The notes beneath the pieces were generated by a model. That model searched no databases and was not told the origin of the DNA. It saw nothing but the letters and a program-made list of their open reading frames with translations. Shown here in pieces: positions 1-7,420 of a DNA stretch of 22,676 nucleotides. The translations under genes and the position numbers were made by a program. Source of the stretch: an uncultured Alphaproteobacteria bacterium (lineage in GTDB: Bacteria; Pseudomonadota; Alphaproteobacteria; Caulobacterales; Parvularculaceae); the NCBI GenBank assembly GCA_937895955.1, contig CALAZI010000216.1, positions 1 through 22,676 on the forward strand, written 5' to 3'. Every line of letters starts with the position of its first letter. The first letter of the stretch is position 1.

Positions 1-55
1 GAGCACATCATTCGTAATGATGGGGTCAGGTGTTCGAGTCACCTAAGCGGCACCA
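1..55 (+). tRNA. tRNA-Thr (CGT), 3' portion
   Basis: The window opens inside a tRNA. An anticodon stem CATCA (6-10) pairs with TGATG (18-22) around the 7-nt loop TTCGTAA, putting anticodon CGT at 13-15, which reads the threonine codon ACG. The T-arm follows with stem AGGTG (28-32)/CACCT (40-44) and loop TTCGAGT. The 3' acceptor strand, discriminator A52 and an encoded CCA (53-55) complete the gene. The 5' acceptor strand and D-arm lie before the window. Confidence 0.93.
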
Positions 56-407
56 TAAGCCACTGAAATCATTGAATAATTTATATTTAACCTGTCAGCA
101 GATTTGGGCGGCATTCTGGCGCTACCACTGCGCTACCAATGCATTGGCTTTGGCGTTTCAGACCTCAGACGATTAAAAGGATTTTCGCTTACGGGGAGAG
201 GTCGTGAATGCACCTTGGAAATATCTTTTGGCCGCACCAACCAAGTTCAACGTCGTCAGCATTCGCCCGCTGCGGACGATTGGTGCATTGGTGGAGCATC
301 GGCGTCGCTGCAATGGTCGCTGTTGCTGGTGATCTGCTCCCCAACTTGCCCTCGCCGGACGATGGATTTTTGCGGCTCTTTCACGACGGCGGGCTGGTTG
401 CGCCAGC
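56..407. other. Gene-poor, lower-GC stretch between tRNA-Thr and SRPBCC gene
   Basis: These 352 bases are less GC-rich than the rest of the window, especially 60-100, and show no convincing host-like codon pattern. They hold one weak small ORF (208-411, listed separately). I see no tRNA fragment, integrase gene or repeat of the tRNA 3' end. Tandem GGTAGCGC words occur on the minus strand at about 118-141, but no tRNA fold can be built around them. The 3' flank of a tRNA is a common integration site, so this could be the scar of a lost insertion; that is inference only. Confidence 0.6.
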
Positions 408-411
408 GTGA
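208..411 (+). CDS. Possible small ORF (67 aa), doubtful
   Basis: An ATG at 208 lies 6 nt after a good Shine-Dalgarno-like run GGGGAGAGG (193-201) and opens 67 codons ending in TGA at 409-411. That stop overlaps the GTG at 408 of the next frame (GTGA), an arrangement seen in translationally coupled genes. The product has one moderately hydrophobic stretch around residues 25-44 (LVHWWSIGVAAMVAVAG), which could span a membrane. Codon use is mixed and unlike the neighbouring genes, and I recognise no family. Its last residues (LRLFHDGGL) loosely recall the start of an SRPBCC domain, so it may instead be the shifted 5' end of the next gene. Low confidence that it is a real protein. Confidence 0.25.
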   Translation: MHLGNIFWPHQPSSTSSAFARCGRLVHWWSIGVAAMVAVAGDLLPNLPSPDDGFLRLFHDGGLVAPA

Positions 412-797
412 TTGGTGAGCGTTATCGGCGGTTTGTTGCCGCTCGCGCCGAAGAGCTTGTCGTCAGCCTATTCGCCAAGGGCCTTGCAATGGATGAGACG
501 GCCGAAGGTCTCGTGCGGACGACGTTCCTGCCGGACGGCGGGGTCGTGCGCGAGCGTCTCGATTTTCTCGACAATGAGAATTTCACCTGCCGCTACACGG
601 TCGTCGAACGCGGCCCGCTGCCCTACAAATCCTATCGCGGCGGCATCCGTCTCGAACCTCATGGCGACGACGCCTGCTTTGTTAATCTGCATTCCGATTT
701 CGAACCGATCGGCATGGGCGAGGAAGAGGCCGCCGCTTTCTACCGCAAATTCAATCTCGACGGCGTCAATAAGATCCGAGAAATTCTCGGCGCGTAG
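408..797 (+). CDS. SRPBCC-fold (START/Bet v1-like) protein, N-terminus probably truncated
   Basis: From about residue 28 to the end the 129-aa product follows the pattern of SRPBCC polyketide cyclase/dehydrase-like proteins: a strand with LPDGGVVRERL, then LDNENFTCRYTVVERGPLP, YRGGIRLEPHGDD, a FEPIG turn and a closing helix ending KIREILGA. These proteins form a hydrophobic pocket for small ligands; the ligand here is unknown. Family members usually begin with a strand plus a helix and a conserved Trp/Pro segment. The first 27 residues here do not resemble that, and the start is a GTG. An ATG at 489 is an alternative. Host-like codons begin only around 430. The gene therefore looks like the 3' part of an SRPBCC gene whose 5' end was lost or frameshifted near the tRNA. 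The fold call is fairly sure; whether it is functional is not. Confidence 0.65.
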   Translation: MIGERYRRFVAARAEELVVSLFAKGLAMDETAEGLVRTTFLPDGGVVRERLDFLDNENFTCRYTVVERGPLPYKSYRGGIRLEPHGDDACFVNLHSDFEPIGMGEEEAAAFYRKFNLDGVNKIREILGA

Positions 798-832
798 GCG
801 CCGCCGTTCATTTGTTGGCGATATGGCGCACC

Positions 833-853
833 AACCGGTTGAAAGCGCCGGTT
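833..853. terminator. Short hairpin downstream of SRPBCC gene
   Basis: AACCGG (833-838) pairs with CCGGTT (848-853) across a 9-nt loop, 36 bases after the SRPBCC stop codon. No T-tract follows, so it is at best a weak transcription stop or RNA-end structure. Confidence 0.2.
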
Positions 854-962
854 CGCGCTCGCGCTTGAAGCGAATAGATCGCATTGAAGCCGTTTTATGC
901 TGCGCCGCCCCGGTCGCCGCGCTAGGCTGTTTGTCGATGGATGCGGTTATACGGGGAAGAAA

Positions 963-1949
963 ATGCGAATCGAAAAGTTTTTCGCCGGTCTTGCGCTTGC
1001 GCTCGCCGCGGCGGCGGGAGCGGCGCCGGCGATCGCCGCCGATCACGGCGACACGCCGAACCTGATCGCGCTGGCGCGCCATGACGCGCGGATCAGCGAT
1101 CTGCACGTATTCAGGGACGGCGACAATCTCGTTCTTGCGCTCAGCACGTTTCCGAATCTCGCCGCGCTTTCCTATCGCTTCCCGTCGGATCTCACCTTGC
1201 GGCTTCATATCGACAACCACAGCGCCGTCTCATTCGACAACCCGGTCGACAACGCGCAATTCGGCGGAACGATCGTTGATCCGGAAGGCGTCGGCGCGGA
1301 TATCACGCTGACTTTCACCTTCGATCGCAACGGGACTCTGGAACTCGCGACGTCGGGGCTTTCCGGACGTCAGGAAAAGAACATCAAACTGTTCGCCGGC
1401 ATGCGCGACGATCCTTTTATTCGCGGGCCCCAGATCGGGCGCAATGTCGCGGCGATCGTCGTCGAGTTTCCGCTCGCCGACGCGCTGGGCGAGAAACCGC
1501 AAAAGAAAAAGCGCAAGCCGAAAGCGAAGCCTGAAAACAAGACGCTTCTCGTCTGGGCGACGTCGGACGTGCCGGATATCGCCGGCCCATACAGCGAGCT
1601 CGGCGCGCGCGCCTTGCGTTCGCAATGCCCGCAGCCGGTCTGCGTCGGGGTCGACGGCGCCGATCTCAATCTCAGGAACGAAACCTCGCCGCATCAATAC
1701 GCCTTGCTGCTGAACCTTCGTCCGGATGTCGTTATTTACGATGCGTCAAGGCCCGCCGCCTTTCCGAACGGGCGCGCGTTGACCGATGACGTTGTCAATT
1801 TGATCGCGCCGTTCGGGCAGAATATCCTCGCCAATGATTATCCTTGCCCATCGGCGAATGACGTGCCGTTTCTGGCGGATTTTCCCTATCTGGCTCCGCC
1901 GCAATACGGCGTCGCGCCGCCGGGGCCCGGCCCCGCCTGTCCGCTCTAG
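963..1949 (+). CDS. DUF4331-family exported protein
   Basis: The 328-aa product has a clear Sec signal peptide (MRIEKFFAGLALALAAAAGA, cleavage likely after A25 in PAIA|AD). The mature protein begins with the DUF4331 signature DHGDTP (27-32), followed by ISDLHVFRDGDNLVLAL, LFAGMRDDPF, VAAIVVEFPL and FPNGRALTDDVVNL. DUF4331 proteins are secreted beta-rich proteins of unknown biochemical role. The ATG at 963 was chosen over the in-frame start at 897 because GGGGAAGA sits just upstream and the signal peptide starts there. An unusual Lys/Pro-rich insertion lies at about residues 177-193, between the VEFPL strand and LLVWATSD. Four cysteines in the C-terminal third (CPQPVC, YPC, PAC) could form disulfides in the periplasm. 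The TPR lipoprotein gene begins 17 bp downstream, so the two are probably co-transcribed. The family call is firm, the function unknown. Confidence 0.85.
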   Translation: MRIEKFFAGLALALAAAAGAAPAIAADHGDTPNLIALARHDARISDLHVFRDGDNLVLALSTFPNLAALSYRFPSDLTLRLHIDNHSAVSFDNPVDNAQFGGTIVDPEGVGADITLTFTFDRNGTLELATSGLSGRQEKNIKLFAGMRDDPFIRGPQIGRNVAAIVVEFPLADALGEKPQKKKRKPKAKPENKTLLVWATSDVPDIAGPYSELGARALRSQCPQPVCVGVDGADLNLRNETSPHQYALLLNLRPDVVIYDASRPAAFPNGRALTDDVVNLIAPFGQNILANDYPCPSANDVPFLADFPYLAPPQYGVAPPGPGPACPL

Positions 1950-1962
1950 ACGCGGGGGCTAC

Positions 1963-1981
1963 AAAAATGCGCCGCATTTTT
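1963..1981 (+). promoter_or_regulatory. Inverted repeat covering the start codon of the TPR lipoprotein gene
   Basis: AAAAATGCG (1963-1971) and CGCATTTTT (1973-1981) are perfect reverse complements separated by one base. As RNA this gives an 8-bp stem with a GCC loop, with the ATG of the next gene (1967-1969) inside the 5' arm. It could limit initiation when the gene is not translated by coupling from DUF4331. The structure is seen; the role is inferred. Confidence 0.45.
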
Positions 1982-2938
1982 ATGCTGGCCGCGATCGCGG
2001 CGGCGAGTTGCGCCTCTTCGCCGCAAGAGGCGAGCGACGCCGATGCGCGCGTTCAATATTATTCCGGACGCATAGAAGCCCATCCGGGCGTTTACGCGCT
2101 GCATTTGGGATTGGCGCAAGCCTATCTCGACAAGGCGCGTGAGACGCATGACCCTTCTTTCATTCACGCCGCGCTTGCGGAAAGCGACGCTTCGCTTTCG
2201 CTTCTTGAAAGCGTTGAAGGCTTCAAAATGAAGGCGCGCATCGCCGCCTTTCGCCATCATTTCGACGAGGCGCTTGAATGGGCGGCGAAAGCCGAGGCGC
2301 TGACGACGGCCGATGTCGACGACGGCGCGATCGCGGCGTTGAAAGTCGGAGCGCTTCTCGGTCTGGGGCGCGCCGATGAAGCGCGGGCTCTATTGCCTGC
2401 GCGGGCGGAGGATGCGGACGGTTTTCACGTCGCCGCGGCGCTGGGGCACGTTTATGCGGCGATCGGGTCGCCTGACCTCGCCGCCGCCGCTTTTGCGCGC
2501 GCCGCCGCCTTCGCCGAGGCCGAGGGCGCCGATCAGCTTGCCGGCTGGGCGGAAACGTCGGCCGCCGGCGCCTATCTCGATGCGGGCGATGCCGCGCTCG
2601 CCAATCCGCATCTTGAACGGGCGAAAGGATTTGACGCCGACAGCCGATTTTTCCGCACGCACCTTGCTGAGCGCGCCGCTCTTGAAGGCCGTCCCGCCGA
2701 AGCGCTTGCCGTCTATGAGCGGCTGATCGCGGAGGCGGACGATCCGGAACTGCGCCGCCGCGCATTTCTTCTGGCGCGCTTGCAGGGCGATGCGACGCGG
2801 GCCGCCGCGCATCTCGTCGCGGCCGAGCGTCTGCTGCGCGCTGCGCTCGACGCCGGGGAAAGCTATGCGCGCGCGGACCTCGCCCGGCTCAGGGCGGATG
2901 CTGACGGCGCGGACGTTGCGCCCCGGTCCGAAAGATAG
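1967..2938 (+). CDS. TPR-repeat lipoprotein
   Basis: This 323-aa protein starts with a short lipoprotein signal (MRRIFMLAAIAAASC) whose likely lipidated cysteine is C15 (AASC). The mature part is Ala-rich and almost wholly helical. It contains repeated 34-residue-like units with the TPR spacing of small and large hydrophobic residues, for example YALHLGLAQAYLDKA, AALKVGALLGLGRADEA, VAAALGHVYAAIGSPDLA and LAERAALEGRPAEALAVY. It probably acts as a membrane-anchored protein-binding scaffold in the periplasm. It lies 17 bp after the DUF4331 gene, suggesting that the two products work together, although no biochemical role is known. The ATG at 1967 is preferred to the in-frame ATG at 1982 because the latter would lose both arginines of the signal. 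Confidence 0.8.
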   Translation: MRRIFMLAAIAAASCASSPQEASDADARVQYYSGRIEAHPGVYALHLGLAQAYLDKARETHDPSFIHAALAESDASLSLLESVEGFKMKARIAAFRHHFDEALEWAAKAEALTTADVDDGAIAALKVGALLGLGRADEARALLPARAEDADGFHVAAALGHVYAAIGSPDLAAAAFARAAAFAEAEGADQLAGWAETSAAGAYLDAGDAALANPHLERAKGFDADSRFFRTHLAERAALEGRPAEALAVYERLIAEADDPELRRRAFLLARLQGDATRAAAHLVAAERLLRAALDAGESYARADLARLRADADGADVAPRSER

Positions 2939-3110
2939 GCCGCCGCCGACGGATTTTCGTGGCCGAGCCGTTATTTAAGGGGTTATGCGCCCGAATTTCG
3001 GCCGCTTTTCGCCGCGCCGCGGTGAACGGCGGAGAATTCGTAACCGTATAGGCTTAAGCTGGGATGGAAATGACTTCGGTCGACGGAAGAAAGGCTTCAG
3101 GGAACGGCTG

Positions 3111-4235
3111 ATGGTGCGGGTTCCTCGCGTTTTCGCCGCCGGCGCAGCGATCGGGATCTTTATCGGTCTCGTCGCGGCGGCGATTTTCTCCGCGCCCGCG
3201 GATGATCCGAAAGCCGGCGGCGGCCCGCGCGGCGGCGGTTTTTCTCGGGGCGGCGCCGCGCCGGCGATCACGACCGCAATCGTTGAGGCCGCGAGTGTCG
3301 GCCGCACGATCAACGCGATCGGTTCGGGACGCGCCGTCAAAAGCGTCACGCTCGTCTCCGAGGCGACGGGCCTTGTCGAGGCGGCGCCGGCGCGCGCGGG
3401 TTCGCAAGTGAAAGCAGGCGACATCGTCTTGAAGCTCGACGACGAGCAGCAAAGGATCGCGCTGGCGAAAGCGCGCGCCGATTATCCGATCGCCAAGGCG
3501 AACGCCGATCGTTACCGCGCGCTTTATGAGGAAGACAGCGCCTCGCGCATGGAGGCCGACGCCGCCTTCAACGCCTATAAGGCGACCGAAGCCGACCTGC
3601 GCAGCGCCGAATACGCGCTTCGTCAGCGCACCATCCGCGCGCCGTTCGACGGCGCCGTCGGCCTTATCGATATCGAGGCCGGCGATTATGTCCGCGCCGG
3701 AGACATCGTGACGACGATTGACGATCTTTCAGCCCTGATCATCGAATTCGCGGTGCCGCAGGAAGAGGCGACGGCCGTTCGCAAAGGACAGCGCGTCGAC
3801 GCCGTTCTCGCGGGCGCATCAGGCGATGCGATTTCCGGCGCGGTGACGGCGATCGACAGTCGCGTCGACAGTCTTTCAAGAACGCTGCGCATTGAGGCGA
3901 CATTCGAACCCGCAGCGGGCGAGATTCTTCCCGGCGCCACCTACGCCGTGACGACGACCAATGAAGGCGCCGCCGCGCTTTCCGCACCGGGTCTCGCAGT
4001 GCAATGGGACCGGACGGGCGCTTTCGTCTGGAAGCTCTCCGAAGACGGCGCGGCGATCCGCGCCGCCGTCGTCATTCTGCAGCGGCGCGATGAAGCGGCG
4101 ATCATCGAGGGCGCGGTCGAGGCCGGCGACGTCATTATCGTCGAGGGCGCCGATCGCGTCCGGCCGGGCATGAGCTTCCCCGCCGCGCGCGACGTTTCAA
4201 GCCGGGGCGAAACCGCGGCGAGCGGCGCGCCCTGA
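3111..4235 (+). CDS. RND efflux periplasmic adaptor (HlyD/MFP family)
   Basis: The 374-aa product is a membrane fusion protein linking an inner-membrane RND pump to an outer-membrane channel. An N-terminal membrane anchor or signal (VFAAGAAIGIFIGLVAAAIF) is followed by a Gly-rich linker. Then come the biotinyl-lipoyl half-motif GLVEAAPARAGSQVKAGDIVLKLDD, a helical hairpin (about residues 110-165), the second lipoyl half TIRAPFDGAVGLIDIEAGDYVRAG, and a beta-barrel and membrane-proximal domain ending GADRVRPGMSF. The ATG at 3111 has AGGGA upstream and places the hydrophobic anchor at the N-terminus. The frame is open back to an ATG at 2985, which would add a 42-residue Arg-rich tail unusual for the family. 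The permease gene starts 1 nt after the stop, so translation is probably coupled. Confidence 0.9.
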   Translation: MVRVPRVFAAGAAIGIFIGLVAAAIFSAPADDPKAGGGPRGGGFSRGGAAPAITTAIVEAASVGRTINAIGSGRAVKSVTLVSEATGLVEAAPARAGSQVKAGDIVLKLDDEQQRIALAKARADYPIAKANADRYRALYEEDSASRMEADAAFNAYKATEADLRSAEYALRQRTIRAPFDGAVGLIDIEAGDYVRAGDIVTTIDDLSALIIEFAVPQEEATAVRKGQRVDAVLAGASGDAISGAVTAIDSRVDSLSRTLRIEATFEPAAGEILPGATYAVTTTNEGAAALSAPGLAVQWDRTGAFVWKLSEDGAAIRAAVVILQRRDEAAIIEGAVEAGDVIIVEGADRVRPGMSFPAARDVSSRGETAASGAP

Positions 4236-4236
4236 C

Positions 4237-7200
4237 ATGGCGCAAGGTGAAAGCCGCCAGCCGATGAATGAGGCCCCGGACGGCGGCTTCATCGCCGTCT
4301 TCATTCGCCGCCCTGTGCTGGCGAGCGTCCTCAATCTGCTCATCCTGATCGCCGGCCTCGCCGCGCTGACAGGCGTTGAGGTGCGCGAGCTGCCCGATGT
4401 CGATTCGCCCGTCGTCACGATCGACACGCGCTATCCCGGCGCGACGCCTGAAGCGATCGACGCGGAAGTGACGTCGGTGATCGAAAGCGCGGTTGCGCAG
4501 GTTGACGGCGTTATCGGCATTTCCTCATCCTCCTCGCGCGAGCGCAGCCGCATCGTCGCCGAATTTTCTTCGCGCATCGACATCAATATCGCGGCGACGG
4601 ATGTGAAGAACGCCGTTTCCGCCGTTGCGCGGCGGCTGCCGGAAGACGTTGAGGAGCCGACGGTCGTCAAGGCGGATAATGATTCATCGCCGATCATGCG
4701 CCTCAACGTTTCGGCTGAAACGATGTCTGCGGCCGATCTCGCCGATCTTGTCGAGGATGTCATCCAGCCGCGCATCCAGTCGGTGGAGGGCGTCGCCGAG
4801 GCGCAGGTTTACGGCGATCGCCGCCGCGCCATTCGTGTCCGGATCATGCCGTCTTCGCTCGCCGCGCGCGGGTTTTCCGTCGATGACGTCGCGCGGCTTG
4901 TCTCGACCGCCTCGATCACCGCGTCCGCCGGCCGGCTGCGCAACGCCTCGCAGGAAATATTGATCCGCGCCGAAACGCCGGCGACGAGCCCCGAGGAAAT
5001 CGGCGCCTTGCGTCTCGACGACAAGACGCGGCTTGCCGATGTCGCGGTCGTCGAATGGTCGTTTGAGGATGAATCGACATCGGCGCGCATCGACGGCAAG
5101 CCGGGCGTCGGCGTCGGCGTTCAGCGCCAGGCGCAGTCGAACACCGTCGCCGTGTCGAAGGGCGTTCGCCGCGCGGTTGAAGAGCTTAACCGAAGCCTGC
5201 CGGCCGGCGTTGCGATCGGGGTTTCTTCCGATGATTCCGTTTTCATCGAACGCTCGATCGATGAGGTCGTCCGAAGCCTCATTGCGGCGACGTTGATCGT
5301 GATCGGCGTCATCTTCCTGTTTTTACGGTCTTGGCGCGCGACGCTCATTCCGGCGGTGGCGATACCGGTCTCGCTGCTCGGCACGATCGCCGCCATCTAT
5401 CTCGCCGGTTTCTCAATCAATCTCCTGACGCTCCTCGCGCTTGTCATGGCGACCGGGCTTGTCGTCGACGACGCGATCGTCGTCACGGAAAACATCGAAC
5501 GCTGGAAAGCGAACGGCGCCGGCAAGCGCGCCGCGGCGGTTCTTGGAACGCGCGAGATCGTTTTCGCCGTCATTGCGACGACAGCGACGCTCGCCGCCGT
5601 TTTTATTCCTATCTCTTTCCTGCCGGGTCAGGCGGGCCAGCTGTTTTCCGAATTCGGCTTTGTTCTCGCCTTCGCGGTGGCGGCGTCATCGATCGTCGCG
5701 TTGACCTTGTGTCCGGTTCTGTCGATCCGCTTCAGCCGCGCTGCGGCGAACCGGGCGTCGGCGGCCGGCGAAACAGGGTTGACGCGCGCCTATCGGCGGT
5801 TTCTCTCTTTTCTGGTTGAACGTCCGCTTGTTCCGGTTTTCCTTTCGATCGGCTTTGCGGCGTTCGGCTGGCTCGCTTATCAGAACCTGCCGCGGGAGCT
5901 GACGCCGAGAGAAGATCGCGGCCGCCTTTTCATGTCGGTCAGCGGTCAGGAAGGCGCGACATTCGCCTTTGTCGACGACAAGGTGCGCCTGATTGAGGAA
6001 AGGCTGACGCAATTCATCGATAGCGGCGAGGCGACAAGCGTCATCTCGATCAACGGCGTCGGCGGCGGCAATCGCGCTTTCGTCATCCTGATGCTTAAGG
6101 ACTGGTCCGAGCGCGATTTCACCCAGCAAGAATTGGAAGCGAAAGCGCGCCCCATCGTCAGCGCCATTCCCGGCGTCGACGCCAGCCTGCGCAGCTCAAA
6201 TAGCCTCGGCATTCGCGGCGGCGGGCAGGGCTTGCAGTTCGCCGTTCTGGGCGATGATTTCGCGGCGACGGCCGACGCCGCCGAAGCGCTCGCCGATGAA
6301 ATGCGCAAGAATCCGATCTTCGCCGACGTCAGGCCGAATTTCCGGTTCTCGCGGCCGCAGATCAATGTTGAGGTCGACCGCGAGGCGGCGGCGCTTCTCG
6401 GCGTCCCGGTTTCGGCGATCACCACGACGCTGGCGGCGATGTCGGATGAATACCGCGCCGCGCAGATTTTCGTCGGCGACGACATCATCAATGTCTATCT
6501 GACGGCCGGCGGCGAGCCGATCGACGATTCAATCGACCTTTCAAACCTCTTTGTTGAAACGCGCACCGGCGTCTTCACGCCGCTGACATCCGTAGCGCGC
6601 GTCAGCGAGTCGCCGATCGCATCGAGCCTTGCGCGCGAACAGCGACGGCGCGCGGTTCCTGTAACGGCCGATCTCGCCGAAGGCGCGCGCCTCGGCGACG
6701 CCGTCGAAGCGATGCGCGCCGCGGCTGAACGCGCGCTTCCTGGAACGATGTCGACGACGCTGACGGGCGAAGCGCGCCTTCTGCAGCAATCGAACGATGC
6801 GACGCTTCTCGTATTCGCCTTCGCCGGCCTGATCGTGCTGCTGGTGCTCGCCGCGCAGTTCGAAAGCCTCATTTCCGCGCTCATCATCATGCTGACCGTG
6901 CCGTTCGGTCTCGCCGCCGCCGTCTTTGCGATCCAGCTGACGGGCGGCTCGCTCAATTATTACAGCCAGATCGGCCTCGTCCTTCTCATCGGCATCATGG
7001 CGAAGAACGGCATCTTGATCGTCGAATTCGCCAACAAGCGGCGCGATGAAGGAATGAACGTCAAGGACGCGATCCTTGACGCTTCAATGACGCGCCTGCG
7101 CCCCGTTCTGATGACGGCGATTTCGACATTGCTCGGCGGCCTGCCGCTCATTCTCGGGACGGGCGCCGGCGCCGAATCGCGCGCCGCGCTCGGCTGGGTC

Positions 7201-7353
7201 GTCTTCGGCGGGCTCGGCTTTGCGACCGTGTTCACGCTCTTCCTGACGCCGGTGACCTTCCTCGCGCTTGCGCGCTTTGCAAAGCCGCGCGCGACGGAGG
7301 CGGGAAAACTCGCCGCTGAACTTGCAGCCGCGCCGCGGCGGGTGGAAAGCTAG
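4237..7353 (+). CDS. RND efflux permease (HAE-1/AcrB-like)
   Basis: At 1038 aa this is full length for a proton-driven RND exporter. The first transmembrane helix (LASVLNLLILIAGLAALTG) is followed by the large porter loop starting VRELPDVDSPVVTIDTRYPGA. The proton relay is intact: TM4 reads GLVVDDAIVVTENIERW with D411 and D412 (equivalent to AcrB D407/D408), and TM10 reads GIMAKNGILIVEFANKRR with K923 (AcrB K940). A second porter loop begins ELTPREDRGRLF. Likely substrates are drugs, detergents or lipophilic compounds, but the sequence does not specify which. An alternative ATG at 4264 is preceded at 13 nt by AAGGTGA. No TolC-like channel gene lies nearby, so the pump probably uses one encoded elsewhere. 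Confidence 0.95.
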   Translation: MAQGESRQPMNEAPDGGFIAVFIRRPVLASVLNLLILIAGLAALTGVEVRELPDVDSPVVTIDTRYPGATPEAIDAEVTSVIESAVAQVDGVIGISSSSSRERSRIVAEFSSRIDINIAATDVKNAVSAVARRLPEDVEEPTVVKADNDSSPIMRLNVSAETMSAADLADLVEDVIQPRIQSVEGVAEAQVYGDRRRAIRVRIMPSSLAARGFSVDDVARLVSTASITASAGRLRNASQEILIRAETPATSPEEIGALRLDDKTRLADVAVVEWSFEDESTSARIDGKPGVGVGVQRQAQSNTVAVSKGVRRAVEELNRSLPAGVAIGVSSDDSVFIERSIDEVVRSLIAATLIVIGVIFLFLRSWRATLIPAVAIPVSLLGTIAAIYLAGFSINLLTLLALVMATGLVVDDAIVVTENIERWKANGAGKRAAAVLGTREIVFAVIATTATLAAVFIPISFLPGQAGQLFSEFGFVLAFAVAASSIVALTLCPVLSIRFSRAAANRASAAGETGLTRAYRRFLSFLVERPLVPVFLSIGFAAFGWLAYQNLPRELTPREDRGRLFMSVSGQEGATFAFVDDKVRLIEERLTQFIDSGEATSVISINGVGGGNRAFVILMLKDWSERDFTQQELEAKARPIVSAIPGVDASLRSSNSLGIRGGGQGLQFAVLGDDFAATADAAEALADEMRKNPIFADVRPNFRFSRPQINVEVDREAAALLGVPVSAITTTLAAMSDEYRAAQIFVGDDIINVYLTAGGEPIDDSIDLSNLFVETRTGVFTPLTSVARVSESPIASSLAREQRRRAVPVTADLAEGARLGDAVEAMRAAAERALPGTMSTTLTGEARLLQQSNDATLLVFAFAGLIVLLVLAAQFESLISALIIMLTVPFGLAAAVFAIQLTGGSLNYYSQIGLVLLIGIMAKNGILIVEFANKRRDEGMNVKDAILDASMTRLRPVLMTAISTLLGGLPLILGTGAGAESRAALGWVVFGGLGFATVFTLFLTPVTFLALARFAKPRATEAGKLAAELAAAPRRVES

Positions 7354-7420
7354 GAGGCGGGTCGACTTTTCGTTTGAGACGGCGGATACAGGCGGCGTCT
7401 TCACGCCTGCCGGAAATCCA

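Noticed and set aside
118..145. Tandem GGTAGCGC words on the minus strand resembling a tRNA D-arm.
   Set aside because: No anticodon arm, T-arm or acceptor stem can be built around them.
468..1220. 250-aa minus-strand open frame.
   Set aside because: It overlaps the SRPBCC and DUF4331 genes on the other strand, and its translation has the Arg-rich composition of a shadow frame with no recognisable motif.
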